Below, piece after piece: positions 24,657 through 35,309 of a DNA stretch of 64,000 bases. Source of the stretch: Jacaranda mimosifolia (taxonomy: Eukaryota; Streptophyta; Magnoliopsida; Lamiales; Bignoniaceae); NCBI GenBank assembly GCA_018894105.1, contig CM032129.1, forward strand, positions 32,195,468 through 32,259,467, read 5' to 3'. The translations under genes and the position numbers were made by a program. A model generated the notes under the pieces. The model worked only from the letters and a program-made list of their open reading frames with translations. It was not told where the DNA came from and ran no database searches. The number at the start of each line of letters is the position of its first letter. Position 1 is the first letter of the stretch.

Positions 24657-25264
24657 TATGTATTTTTTATAGGTTCATAAATTCACGTATTTGGATATTC
24701 GTAAATAGATATTTAAATAATTATCATCAAATATGAATATAAAAAAAAATTCGAATACAAATAAATTTAATCAAATATGAATGCATCTGAATGATTATAA
24801 TCGAATATGGATATATTCGAATTCGACCAATATCCGACGAATACGAATTTAGATATCACTTTTTAATATCCATCAAATCCGTACTATCCATATTTAAATA
24901 TTTAAAAAATTAAATTGATACAAATGTAAAAATAATATATCTAATTCATTTAATATCCGTTTACCCTCTACGAGCCGTAACACTATCATGATTCATGAGA
25001 ACACCATGGGGCATGGGGCCATAGTCGAGATTCACGCCAGTCCTTCCTCTTTCTCTTGGTTTGTTGGCTACCATGACCCACTACTCTCTATTTTTGAAAC
25101 ATCCAAATAAAGATGAGTACGAAGACCAAAAAAAGAACGCTTTAAGGAAGAAAAAGAGCACCAGGACAGAAAATAAAGAAAAAAGAAGTAAGAACATAAA
25201 ATAAAAAAAAGTTACTAAATTTGCTAAAAATAAGGTTGACCGTCGGCAAACATATTTTTGGGTT
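24657..25264. other. Intergenic DNA with hAT-like subterminal motifs
   Basis: Contains repeated 'gaatatggatatattcgaa' and 'ccgtttaccc' motifs up to about 24975, inverted relative to sequence starting near 16047. No gene is recognisable. A less AT-rich patch (25005-25090) has no coding signal I can defend. Confidence 0.5.
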
Positions 25265-25339
25265 TGGGTTGCACTATGTGCCCCTCAACTATATAAAATG
25301 TTTCATTCACCCCCTCAAACTTATTAATTGTCACAATTA

Positions 25340-25792
25340 CACGTTTGGTTTTGTTGGGTATGGCTTGATAAATTATATTATCAAACTTCATCAATTGTTT
25401 GAATGTAGTGAAAAAAGCCCAGGATTGATAAAGGGTCCAATCCTTTATCCCATTTTCAATTGATAGTTAATCTTCCCAACTGAGCCTAGATTATAATCCA
25501 AATTGAGAGTGGGAATAAGAAATTAGTCAATTGACAATTATACTCATGAATGAAAATATTGGGGTTTGAACTTGTCTTATTATAATGGATATTTAAGTAA
25601 ATTGAGTAGCACAATTATTTAATCCTTGAATGCATATGAAGAATTGATAAAATAAATACATATCCAAAATGCATAATCCTAAGCCACAAATACAATATTA
25701 TCTTATTTTGAACAATGTAATCCCACTGTATCAATATAATCTTATCAATCATATATATATATATATATCCAAACGTGTCCTTAACTTATTGT
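25340..25792. mobile_element. Putative MITE
   Basis: Ends 'acacgtttggttttgttggg' and 'atatccaaacgtgtcc' are inverted, with TTA nearby on both sides. It resembles a PIF/Harbinger-type MITE of about 450 bp. Exact ends are uncertain. Confidence 0.4.
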
Positions 25793-26160
25793 ATTCAATG
25801 TTTTTGATAAACGTTGGCCTTTTAGCCATTGTATTTGTATAGTTCCCAATATGTTTTGACTATTTTAATTCCAAATTCGATGTCAACTTATTGATTAACT
25901 AAAAAAAAAATAATTGTAATATAGAAAAGGTAATTAATAAATAAAGCAACTCAAATTTTAAATATTAACATAACAAATGACAATAACTCATACAAGAAAA
26001 GTTAAATTTAAAATATCATTTTTATTTGAACTTAAAATTAAGTTATTTTCTATTTAATATAAATTAATTTGGGCTATTTTCAATAAAGATGAATAAATAC
26101 ATTTTTTGTTAACTTAATAAATTTTTTTATTGATAAACATATACTCGATTATTTTTATTC

Positions 26161-26654
26161 AGGAAAATTATAATTTTGGTCCTCAAACATAACCACTTAT
26201 TCGCTTTTAGTCCCTAAATAATCTTGAATTACACTTTTGTCCTCAAATTGACAATTTTTTAACAACTTTCATCATTGCCGTTACTTCAAGCGTCAAGACT
26301 AACGGAAAGTGGTCATGTGCGTAGCACATGACCATTGTTGGAAGGAAAAACTTCAGACTTTGTTAGGAAAAATTATAATTTTGATCCTCAAACATAACCA
26401 CTTTTTTGCTTTTAGTCCCTAAACAATCTTGAGTTACACTTTTGGTCTCTCAAACTGTTGTCCCCCCCCCCCACCAAAAGTGGTCATGTGCATGTCACAT
26501 GACCACTTTCCATTAGTTTTGACGCCTGAAGTAATGGCAAGGACGAAAATTGTTAAAAATTTGTCAATTTGAGGACAAAAGTGCAACTCAAAATTGTTTA
26601 AGGACTAAAAATGAATAAATGGTTATGTTTGAGGACCAAAGTTATAATTTTCCC
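26161..26654. mobile_element. Mutator-like non-autonomous element
   Basis: 494 bp with terminal inverted repeats 'aggaaaattataattttggt' and 'accaaagttataattttccc', flanked by the exact 9-bp duplication tttttattc (26152-26160 and 26655-26663). Same family as 7413-7873. A second copy of the left terminus lies inside at about 26364, so this copy carries an internal duplication or was rearranged before insertion. No coding capacity. Confidence 0.88.
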
Positions 26655-27234
26655 TTTTTATTCTAAAAAACTCCAAGATTTCTTCAAACACATTTTTATT
26701 CAATTTGTTAAAAAGAGAAAGAATAGAACTAAATTTAAGTTGATGGAGATATACTTATCATTTATTTCTAAAATAGTCAAACTTCAATTATATTAGACAT
26801 CTAAAGTCTATTTTAAAATTTAAATAATTCAAATCATATTTCATGTTTAATATTCTCATGCGTTATTATGACAATTTAATATGTTTTAGTTTTCAGAATA
26901 TGAATTATGGAATTTATCAATTGTTTGTTTTATTTATAATTATTAAAAAAAAAAAATTCTAGTTAGTAAAGAATTTCAAGTTGAATATAGGGTCTCACAC
27001 ACATCATCAAAAAATATTGAAAACCATATATGTAAAAATTTTATCTAAACACTTAATTTAAAGGGATAAGTAATACGATTTAGGGGGTGAATGAGACATA
27101 TTATATGGTTGAGGGGATCAAACACGAAATTCATGTGTTTTTTTTTCCCCCTTCAAAATGCCCATAGTGCCCCTAGCCTTATTCAATTTATGGGAGTCCG
27201 CTCCCAGTTTGCTCCACACCACAGCTCAACAAAA

Positions 27235-30200
27235 ATGGATGACTCTAAACTTAATTTGTGCTTATTTTTTCTGCTGCCTCTTTTAATTTTTCAAACTATT
27301 GTTGTTGCCGACCCTCAAGTCCCGTGCTTCTTTATTTTCGGAGACTCATTGGTGGATGTTGGCAACAACAATAATCGTCAAACCATTGCAAAAGTTAATT
27401 TCCTTCCATATGGTATCGATTTTCCTGAAGGTCCAACAGGTAGAAACAGCAATGGTCGAGTTCTTGTAGATGTTCTTGGTAAACCCATTGTTTATCTTAT
27501 AACTATACTCCTTTTTCTTATGCTTATTTTAATTCTATATAACTATTATTTTATTATTTTGTGCTCTTTTATCTTACAGCTGAACTGTTAGGATTTGATA
27601 AGTACATCCCATCATTTGCCAATATTTCAAATCAGGACATTCTAAAAGGAGTAAACTATGGCTCTGGTGCAGCTGGAATTTTTGATAAAACTGGACGCAG
27701 CCAAGTCCTACAATCTCTCTCTCTCTCTCTCTCCTAATGCACAAAAAATTAAATTGTTGGACAAAAATATAATAACATTATCTATCCTATTATATATATA
27801 TATATGTATATAAAGTCTCTTTTGTGTCTAAAATAGATATTATGATATGGAATTTTGGAAACACCAAATTTTTCCTTTTACTAATCTGTACAAATAACCA
27901 TCGGGCTAATAGCAATTTAACCCCCTGTATTTTAAAAAATAGGCAATATACCCCCTTATGAAAAATAAAATTTTAAAATACCTCCCCATGTTTTAAAAAA
28001 TCATGCACACCGCCTGCCCCTTCTCATTTGCTGCCTATTTAACATAATTTTAATATGAAAAGTCTAATTTCCCCTTAATCATTTAATATATTTTCAATTC
28101 AATTTAAATAATCTTTTATTATCATTTTTCCCTTTTCTTTCATTCTTTTTTTTTCTTTTTATTTCTCATTTCTCTCTTCCTCCATTATTTCATATATTCT
28201 CATTTTATACATATGTAAATTTATTTATAAAATTAAAATCAATTTTATTTTTATCTTATCAATTATATTCATCTTTCTTTCTATTAATTCATTCCAAAGT
28301 AAATAAAATTTAAATTTCATAAAATATATAATATATTTTTTATTTATACTTAAATACATATATATAGCATATATATACATATATATAAATTTATCTATAA
28401 AATTTAAATAATTTTTCTTTATATATTTTTTCTTTCTAATTATTCATTTTAAATTAAATATTATATATATTTATTAAAATATATAATATATTTATATACA
28501 TATATATTTTTGTTGATAAGATATATATATATTAGTATATATGATGCTATTTTCCTATACATGATATTATATATAATTATTTAATAGCATCATCTTTATA
28601 TAAATTTATCTATAAAATTTAAATAATTTTTATTTATCTTTTTTCTTTCTAATTATTTATTTCAAATTAAATATTATATATATTTATGAAAATATATAAT
28701 ATATTTATATACATATATATTTTATAAGATAGCTATATTTATATATCTATTATCATGTGTATATGATAATATATTTATATACATATATATATGATATTAT
28801 ATATTTATTTAGTTATATTTATTTTTTATAAGATAGTTATATTTATATATTTATTATCATATATATATAATATACAATAATATATTCAATATAATACATA
28901 TATGATAATATATATAATTATTTAATAATACACACATGTATATATACTGCCGAGTGGCCTGTGGCCCAGTGGCATAAGCCTCCCACATAATGTGGGAGGT
29001 CAGGAGTTCGAGCCCTAACGGACTCCTGATGTGTGCGTGTGTATAAATAAAAAAATATATATATATACACAAAATTCTACCCCCCAACCCCCCCCCCCCA
29101 CCCCATCTCCCCAAATCCCCACCCTTACGGGCTGCCATGGCAGCATTGTGGCTAGATCCGGCCACTGGAAAATATGAGGGTGCAGCATTGTGGCCAGATC
29201 TGAGGGTGCAGCACTGATCTGGCCAGATTCGGCCATTTTCTCTTCTTTTTTTTGTTTTACAAGTGCTGCAGCGGCTACTAGCCGTCGGTGGAGGTTGCCG
29301 GCGGCGGCTGGTGGTTGCCTGGTGGGTGGGTATCATTTATATATATAATTGTATATATATACACATTATATATATGATAATATATTATATTGTGTGTATA
29401 TATATATATTATATTTTTAAAAAATATATAATATGATTTAATCTAAATCATTGATTTTTTAAAAGAAGATCCAACGGTTGATGAACAAGGGCATAATTAT
29501 CTTTTTATATATAAAAATTTAAACTCAGATGCAGGCATAGGCGTGTGTGCTACACCCACGCTCTCGGGGGGGTTTGTTGCATGGTTTTTTAAAATATGAG
29601 GGTGTTCTTTGAAAAAAAAAATTCACAAGAGTGTAATTTGCCTATTTTTCTTAACACAAGGGGGTTCATAGCAATTTTCCCAATAACCATCATGTATGTA
29701 TTCAAAACTTCATTTATCAAGAGGTAAGCTTGATATGTTAACGATTTTTTTTTCCTTTAATCTGGTAATAAACTATGAAATTTTTACTTTACATGACTGC
29801 TACCTTCATAGTTATGCAAATTACAAATATATTTTACATGTATATCATTTTTTAATATAATAAATGTGATAATGTGCACAAATAATATGTATTATTAAAT
29901 TTTTTGTTGTTTGTTTTTGAAGGGTGATATAATCAGTTTCAACGATCAATTATCGAATCACGAGGTTGTAGTTTCCCTCATTGCTGAATTTCTAGGGAGT
30001 GAGAGTGCAGCCAAAGAACATTTAAGCACGTGCCTCTATTTTGTTGAAATGGGTAGTAATGATTACCTCTTTTGGTACTTTCCACAATTATACTCCTCAA
30101 ATATCCAGTATACTCCACAACAGTTTGCTGAAATTGTCATTGCACAATATTCAAAGCAACTTCGAGTGAGATTTTCTTTTCCTGAAATTCAATATATAGC

Positions 30201-30756
30201 TCTTGTTCTTTCTTTTCTTTGAGTTGAAATTTTATTTCTCTTTTATGTATCACAGAGATTGTATGATAATGGGGCGAGAAAAGTAGCCGTGAATGAACTT
30301 CACAAACTAGCCACTCTTCCACAAATAAGGGCTACCTATGGCTCCCCTGAATTTGGTGAAAATGCCGTTCAAATTTTCAACGAAAAGCTTAAGCTTTTAA
30401 TTAACGATCTGAATAGCCAACTCCCTGATGCTAAATTTTTATACACAATAGATAGAACCATCACTTCTTATGGTACATTTAAAATTAATTAATCTTATAG
30501 TAAAATTTAGAAGTTTTATAAACATGTGATGATTTGATGATGTTGATTATTTTCAGATAACTTTAAGGTTGTGAATGATCCATGTTGTCTGACAAGTGAA
30601 GGGCGTTGTGTTAAGGGAAGTGTTCCATGCAGCAACAGAGATGAGTACATGTTTTGGGATGGATTCCATCCGACAGATGCTGGCAATGTGATCTTTGGAA
30701 AAATTGCCTATGATAGTATGTTTCTATTGTATGCTGATCCTATTGATAATTGGTGA
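27235..30756 (+). CDS. GDSL esterase/lipase-like protein
   Basis: Five exons: 27235-27478, 27580-27704, 29923-30165, 30256-30472, 30557-30756; 342 residues (family usually 350-380). Residues 1-25 form a hydrophobic signal peptide, suggesting secretion. Catalytic blocks: Ser38 in FGDS, the block II Gly in NYGSGAAG, Gly167 and Asn169 in GSND, and Asp311/His314 in DGFHP, so the SGNH residues are all present. Odd points: after [11 protein letters not shown] the usual G-x-G-P-x-G-C block is replaced by '[11 protein letters not shown]'; the segment after 'PDAKF' is shortened; the C-terminus ends soon after the His block; and the intron 2 donor (caa|gtccta) is weak. Intron 2 is 2.2 kb because of a Mutator-like insertion. 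It could be a divergent working enzyme or an early pseudogene. Substrate unknown. Confidence 0.82.
27903..29681. mobile_element. Mutator-like element in GDSL intron 2
   Basis: 1779 bp. Left end 'gggctaatagcaatttaacc' and right end 'gggttcatagcaattttccc' are inverted, with further inverted similarity for over 100 bp inside ('aaaaaataggcaa'). It is flanked by an identical 10-mer, aataaccatc (27893-27902 and 29682-29691), that is, a 9-bp Mutator-type duplication plus one chance base. The interior has long AT repeats (28.3-28.9 kb), a tRNA-like Pol III promoter (28962-29014) and a GC-rich stretch (29080-29335) unlike the rest. No transposase frame. Confidence 0.85.
28962..29014 (+). repeat. tRNA-like Pol III A/B boxes, probable SINE head
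   Basis: 'tggcccagtgg' (28962-28972) fits the internal A box, and 'gagttcgagcc' (29004-29014) fits the B box, about 32 bp apart as in tRNA-derived SINEs. Between them 'cctcccacataatgtgggagg' is a palindrome, not a tRNA anticodon arm, so it is not a functional tRNA. The SINE body probably continues to the AT-rich tract near 29050. Confidence 0.6.
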
Positions 30757-30784
30757 TTTTAAATATTTTATTTCAAGTAGCTAC

Positions 30785-31090
30785 TAATATGTAACTTGTG
30801 CTATGCAAGAATTAAATAAATTATAACTAAAATATTATTTTAATTTCATGTAAAAGCAAATTTAAACTCATGATATATATATATATATATATATATAATT
30901 AGATAAATAGTATAAAATTGTAGACTTTTCCACTAAATCATAATGTATTTCATAATGCTTCGACATTATCACATTAAACACAGTGTAAAAATTATAAACA
31001 CTTCTATGTTTTCATAATAAAGAACAACTCAATAAATTTAAAGTTGCTTAAATAAAAAAGAAGAGAGTGACTAAACTCATTTACTTGGGA
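30785..31090 (-). mobile_element. Degraded Helitron 3'-end relic
   Basis: 'actaatatgtaacttgtgct' and the following 300 bp align in order with the start of Helitrons 1 and 2 ('cttgtgctatgcaag' for the hairpin, then 'catgtaaaagcaaatttaa', 'ttccactaaatcat', 'catcacatt' type motifs). The stem is weakened and CTAG is lost. It lies just after the GDSL stop codon and may serve as its 3' flank. Confidence 0.55.
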
Positions 31091-31623
31091 ACGAGAATTT
31101 CTATGAAAATAAGCATTCCCATAGCTAAATATTATACCAAGTGTGAATTTAAGAATGAACTTAGAAATACTCACTCCATTCTCATTTCAATCATTCTTCC
31201 CTAAAATTTATTTAGATGGTTTGAAAATTTATTCAGAATGGAAGGTCTTTATTTTATCATATAACAATTTCAAATTTTCAATAATACAAGTTACAAGCAT
31301 GGTTGGACAAAAATTGTTTTGGAGTATTCGTATGCTTTTCAAACCATGACAAACAATTTAATTTAATGTATACTTAATTCAGTTATAAATTGATAAATCA
31401 TATATAATTAATTAATAATTCACTTTATAGCATTACTACTATATCCACATCTAACAATTTATAATTTATTCGTATATATGACATGTTGAGTGGTTGATTA
31501 CTCCAACAACATCATTCTTATACTTATATATGTAAAATTTAAAATTTAAAATATTTTAACAAAAAAATATATATTTTTTTTACAGGGACGCAAACTAGCT
31601 AACGAAAGATATACATGCGTAGT
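31091..31623. other. AT-rich intergenic DNA
   Basis: No gene or element boundary recognised between the Helitron relic and the hAT element; the last 8 bases are the hAT target duplication. Confidence 0.5.
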
Positions 31624-34032
31624 TAGAGGTGTCAAAATGGGCCGGGCCGATCGGCCTGCCCGCAAAAAAAAGCACCAACACAGGTCGGCTCGTTTAATTC
31701 TTTAATATGAGCTGGGCCGGACCGGCTCACTTAAAAACCCATCTCGAGCTGAAATTTTGATGCTTGGGACCGGCCGGCCCGTGGATCGTGAAGGACCACG
31801 TGCTGGCCCAGCTCGCGGGCTAGCCCGCTTATGCCGTAATATTTTTTTAATTTAAATTATAAATTATAATTTTCAAAATATTAGGAATTTATAATTTTTA
31901 AATTACAAATTATTAATTATTAATTTTGAAAAATTATAAATTTATAATTTTTAAATTAAGAATGTATAAATCAATACTTAATAATTTATAATTTTTAAAT
32001 TATAAATTATAAAGTATAAATTTGCATTATTTATGTGTTACGGCACATTGGATTTATGTTAATTGGTGCATGCAGAAAAGAATAATTGAATTTCAACAAC
32101 TTGATCATCCCCACACGGGTATTCATATTTATGAAGCAATTAGATATTGCCTTAGGAATTGGAAATTAATGAATAAACTTATGTCTATATTTTTTGATAA
32201 TGCATTTAATAATACATCTGCCGTAAGGGAATTAGTTAAATTAATAGACCATTTAGAAAATGGTATTTTTTTTCCATGTTAGATGTTTTTGTCATATTAT
32301 TCATTTATGTTGTAAAGATGGTTTACAATAAATTGGTTCTTTGGTAGGTAAAATTAGAAGTGCTTTAACACGTATTATGGCTTCATCAGTTAAAACACAA
32401 GAATATAAAAGATTTTATCAAGACCATGGGACAAGATTTGCAATTCCTTACTTAGATACTCAACATAGATGGAACTCTACATATAGAATGCTTAGTGAGG
32501 CAATAACTTATCATCATATAATTTGTGAATTTTGTAATAAAGAAATATTTGATGATTATGGTGAACCATATTTGCATGATGCGGATTGGGATAGTGTGGA
32601 AGTTCTTGCTCCACTTCTTCAAACATTTAATGATAAAACCAAAATTATGTCCGGTCATTTTTATCCAACATCTAACTTCTTATTATATACACTACATGAA
32701 ATTGCTCAATTATTTGATAATCATAGTAATTTATGCAATAGAACAAAAATTTCTTAAAGTATTATGAAAAAATACCCTACATAGCAATTATTACAAGTAT
32801 TTTAGATCTTAAATTAAAGTTAGATATGTGTGTTGTACTAATGCAAAAATATAATAATTTTATACTTCATGAGCATTTTAACTAAGAAAAAACAAAAATT
32901 TTAGATATTTTGAAATTTTTGTATAGTGTTTATAGTTGGATTTGTAGAATAGGACAAGTGCATGTTGGTATGCAACAACCATCTATTAGCAAAGGAGGAA
33001 TGTTTGCATCTTTAGGCAATTTGATGAATGAAAGACCGTCAAGCTCAAGACCCGAAAGTAGCACGGAGATATTGCTATACTTACAAAATGTATGTGAAGA
33101 ATATTATGAAGGATTCAATGTGTTAAGAGGGGTGGAAGAATAATGCTAAAGTATATCCAATTCTTTCACGCATTGCTTGAGTACTCGCACCACAAATGTC
33201 GACGGTGGCATCTGAGAGTGCCTTTAGTGTGGGCAAGCGCACATTGACCAATACAAGATCACGGTTAAAACTCGATTCAATTAAGTTTTGTACTCTTTTG
33301 AAGGATTTGCTAGACCAAGAAGATAGAAACAAAAATTTGAGAAAGGTGAAGACTATATTGCCTCCATTTGAAGAAGACGATGAAGAATGGCTTGAAACCG
33401 CATCTCAATTCGAGAACGCTTTAGATTACTTAAGTGAACGACCGTTTTATCATTGAGCATATTTAGATGTTTAGATATTACAAAGTTGTTTATTTTTTTA
33501 TTATTATTATGTACTTACATTTGGATGTTTGGTCATATCTACTTCTATGTAATTATTTTTTCTAAATTAATGACGGGTAGAGCCATGCCAAACCCCTCAC
33601 CATCTTATGTGGTGATGTTTTTGAAAAAATATAATTGATACAAAAAATTAATATAAGTATAAATTTCTAAGTTTTTATAAAAATTTAAGTGTTTTAAAAT
33701 ATTAAAAATCACATAAATATAAATTATTAAGTCTTTTAAAAAAATATAAGTGTTGAAAAAAATATTAATAATCAAATAAATATAAAAACTTAAAATTTTT
33801 AAATTTATTTAAAAAACAAAATCTCGCGAGCTGCCCGTCTAGCCCGACTCATATTTAAACCAGCTCACCCATATAGTGGGCTAGTTTTGAGCCAAATCAA
33901 AATTTTCAAGTTTCAGCCCATCACGGTCCAGACCATGAACAACCCGTGAGCTGGCCCCACTCGGCTCGAGACTGCCACAAACCGTCTGTCAAATGGGCCA
34001 GGCTGGCTCGGCCCGGCCATTTGACACCTCCA
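31624..34032 (+). mobile_element. Full-length hAT element with defective transposase
   Basis: 2409 bp with terminal inverted repeats 'tagaggtgtcaaaatgggcc' and 'ggccatttgacacctcca', and exact 8-bp flanks tgcgtagt (31616-31623 and 34033-34040). GC-rich subterminal 'ggccgg/cggccc' motifs contrast with the AT-rich interior. It encloses a broken transposase gene (32022-33456). Ends and duplication are intact, so the insertion is probably not very old, though the element can no longer mobilise itself. Confidence 0.9.
32022..33456 (+). pseudogene. hAT transposase (RICESLEEPER/BED-type), broken
   Basis: Successive frames at 32022-32282, 32341-32757, 32910-33143 and 33196-33456 together resemble the C-terminal two-thirds of a plant hAT transposase. 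They include 'LCVTAHWIYVNW' (start of the catalytic core), 'DTQHRWNSTYRML' (the conserved W-N-S-T block) and 'TVASESAFSVGKRTLTNTRS' (hATC dimerisation domain). They are separated by stop codons and frameshifts. The N-terminal BED zinc finger is missing, replaced by AT-rich DNA at 31850-32020. It cannot make one protein. Confidence 0.88.
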
Positions 34033-34040
34033 TGCGTAGT

Positions 34041-34494
34041 GCAAATCTGCAGGACTGCAACATTTGGACTGTGCGTATCATTGATTGCGTAAGTTAATTT
34101 TATTAAGAGCAAATTCCAAATCACATTATGTAATGATGCATGCCTCACATTTTAAGAAGCAGTTTTTTTTTTTTTGAATAATTATTTCATCCATTTCGTC
34201 TTTCTTTTGACTTTTTTGGCTCTATTGCATGAGGGAAACTCAAAGAAAAAGACCCTCCATATATTCTTAAAATTCGGAATTGAAGAAAATTGTTATATAT
34301 GTTATCAATTAATTTCTTACTTTCTCTTAATTTAAAGAGCACTAATTCATATATTTATTTGTGAAGGCTTTGTTTAATTTGAATTATTAAATTAAATATA
34401 TTATTTTATTCAATTCAATACTTTTCGACCAATGTGAAAATAATTCATCTAAGAATAACGTATATCCTACTTCTTAAGTGGAATATTTTCATCG
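34041..34494. other. AT-rich intergenic DNA
   Basis: No gene. The stretch 34370-34480 ('tttgaattattaaat', 'tggaatattttc') recurs, partly diverged, at 35880-36035, indicating a local duplication of unknown type. Confidence 0.45.
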
Positions 34495-34576
34495 TAATGA
34501 CGCTGAGACCTTTAGGTTCGGATAGCGGATAATGGGTGCCCGTAAAACCACTTTCTAGTGCCTTTGTAGTCAGTAC
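34495..34576 (+). pseudogene. Relic of dioxygenase exon 3
   Basis: About 80 bp match exon 3 of copies A/B: 'tgggtgcccgtaaaaccact' is identical to copy B, preceded by a diverged 'cgctgagacctttaggttcg' and followed by 'gcctttgtagtca'. The reading frame has a stop (tag in 'ttctagtgcc'). The match ends exactly where the hAT element at 34577 begins. This is the trace of a further 2OGD copy between the two parts of the cluster. Confidence 0.82.
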
Positions 34577-35301
34577 CAATGTTCTTAAAATTGGATCGGA
34601 TAAAGAATCGGCAACATAACTGATTGCTGGTTTTATCGATTCGACTAATTGGACCACTGGCTCGATCGGTATGACATCATAATAACATAATAATTATATT
34701 TAATTTTATAAATATATAATATTTTAATATTAACAAAAAATAAAACTTCTAATATATAGAAAAAATATTATTTGAAAAAATTTCAATTCTTATTCATTTT
34801 TAAATATATTTTAAAAAAACTACTTCACAATTAGTCAACTATAAATATATTAAAAAAATAATATTTAATATTAATTTAAATAATCGTTTGTTTCATAATT
34901 TAAAACCAAGTAAAAATAATTTTTTATAAACTAAATATTCAACACAATTTAAGAAAGATTAAACAAAATAAAACAACAATAAACATAAACATCTACATAT
35001 AACTACTACTTCATTAAATTTTAAGGAAATAAATCATGCTTCAAAAAACTATTGTCCAGAATCTTTAGTCACCATCTTCAACTCATAACTCTTTTTTTTT
35101 TTTTACATTTTTTTAAAAAAATAAATTTTAAATTATTAAAAAAAAAGTGAACCAATGGTCAACCGGTCGAACTACTACCGATTGAACTGGTTTTTTACCG
35201 GTTTTGATCAGTTCAAAAGGCCACCAATTTTAAACGTTAACTGGACCAGATTGTCCTTCAGTCACCGATCCGACCAGTCCGATTTAATTTTCAAAACATG
35301 A
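34577..35301. mobile_element. Non-autonomous hAT element
   Basis: 725 bp with inverted ends 'caatgttcttaaaattggat' and 'ttaattttcaaaacatga', and exact 8-bp direct repeats gtcagtac (34569-34576 and 35302-35309). 'accggtt' motifs mark it as the same family as 1738-2333. It interrupts the dioxygenase exon-3 relic. Confidence 0.85.
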
Positions 35302-35309
35302 GTCAGTAC

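Larger units (their letters stand above)
25265..27135. mobile_element. Putative long-TIR foldback element upstream of the GDSL gene
   Basis: The left block ('gtgcccctcaactatataaa', 'gtttcattcaccccctcaaa', about 25277-25335) is repeated inverted at about 27060-27120 ('gggggtgaatgagacat', 'atatggttgaggggatc'). The span contains a MITE (25340-25792) and a Mutator-like element (26161-26654). I could not fix exact ends or a target duplication. The right end comes within about 100 bp of the GDSL start codon, so it may form part of that promoter. Confidence 0.45.

Noticed and set aside
28962..29014. A functional tRNA gene
   Set aside because: A and B boxes are present but the sequence between them is a palindrome and no cloverleaf can be drawn; a SINE head fits better.
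28857..29336. 159-codon minus-strand frame in the GDSL intron as a gene
   Set aside because: It lies wholly inside a Mutator-like element, is low-complexity (poly-Gly, poly-Ile/Tyr from AT repeats), and has no domain.
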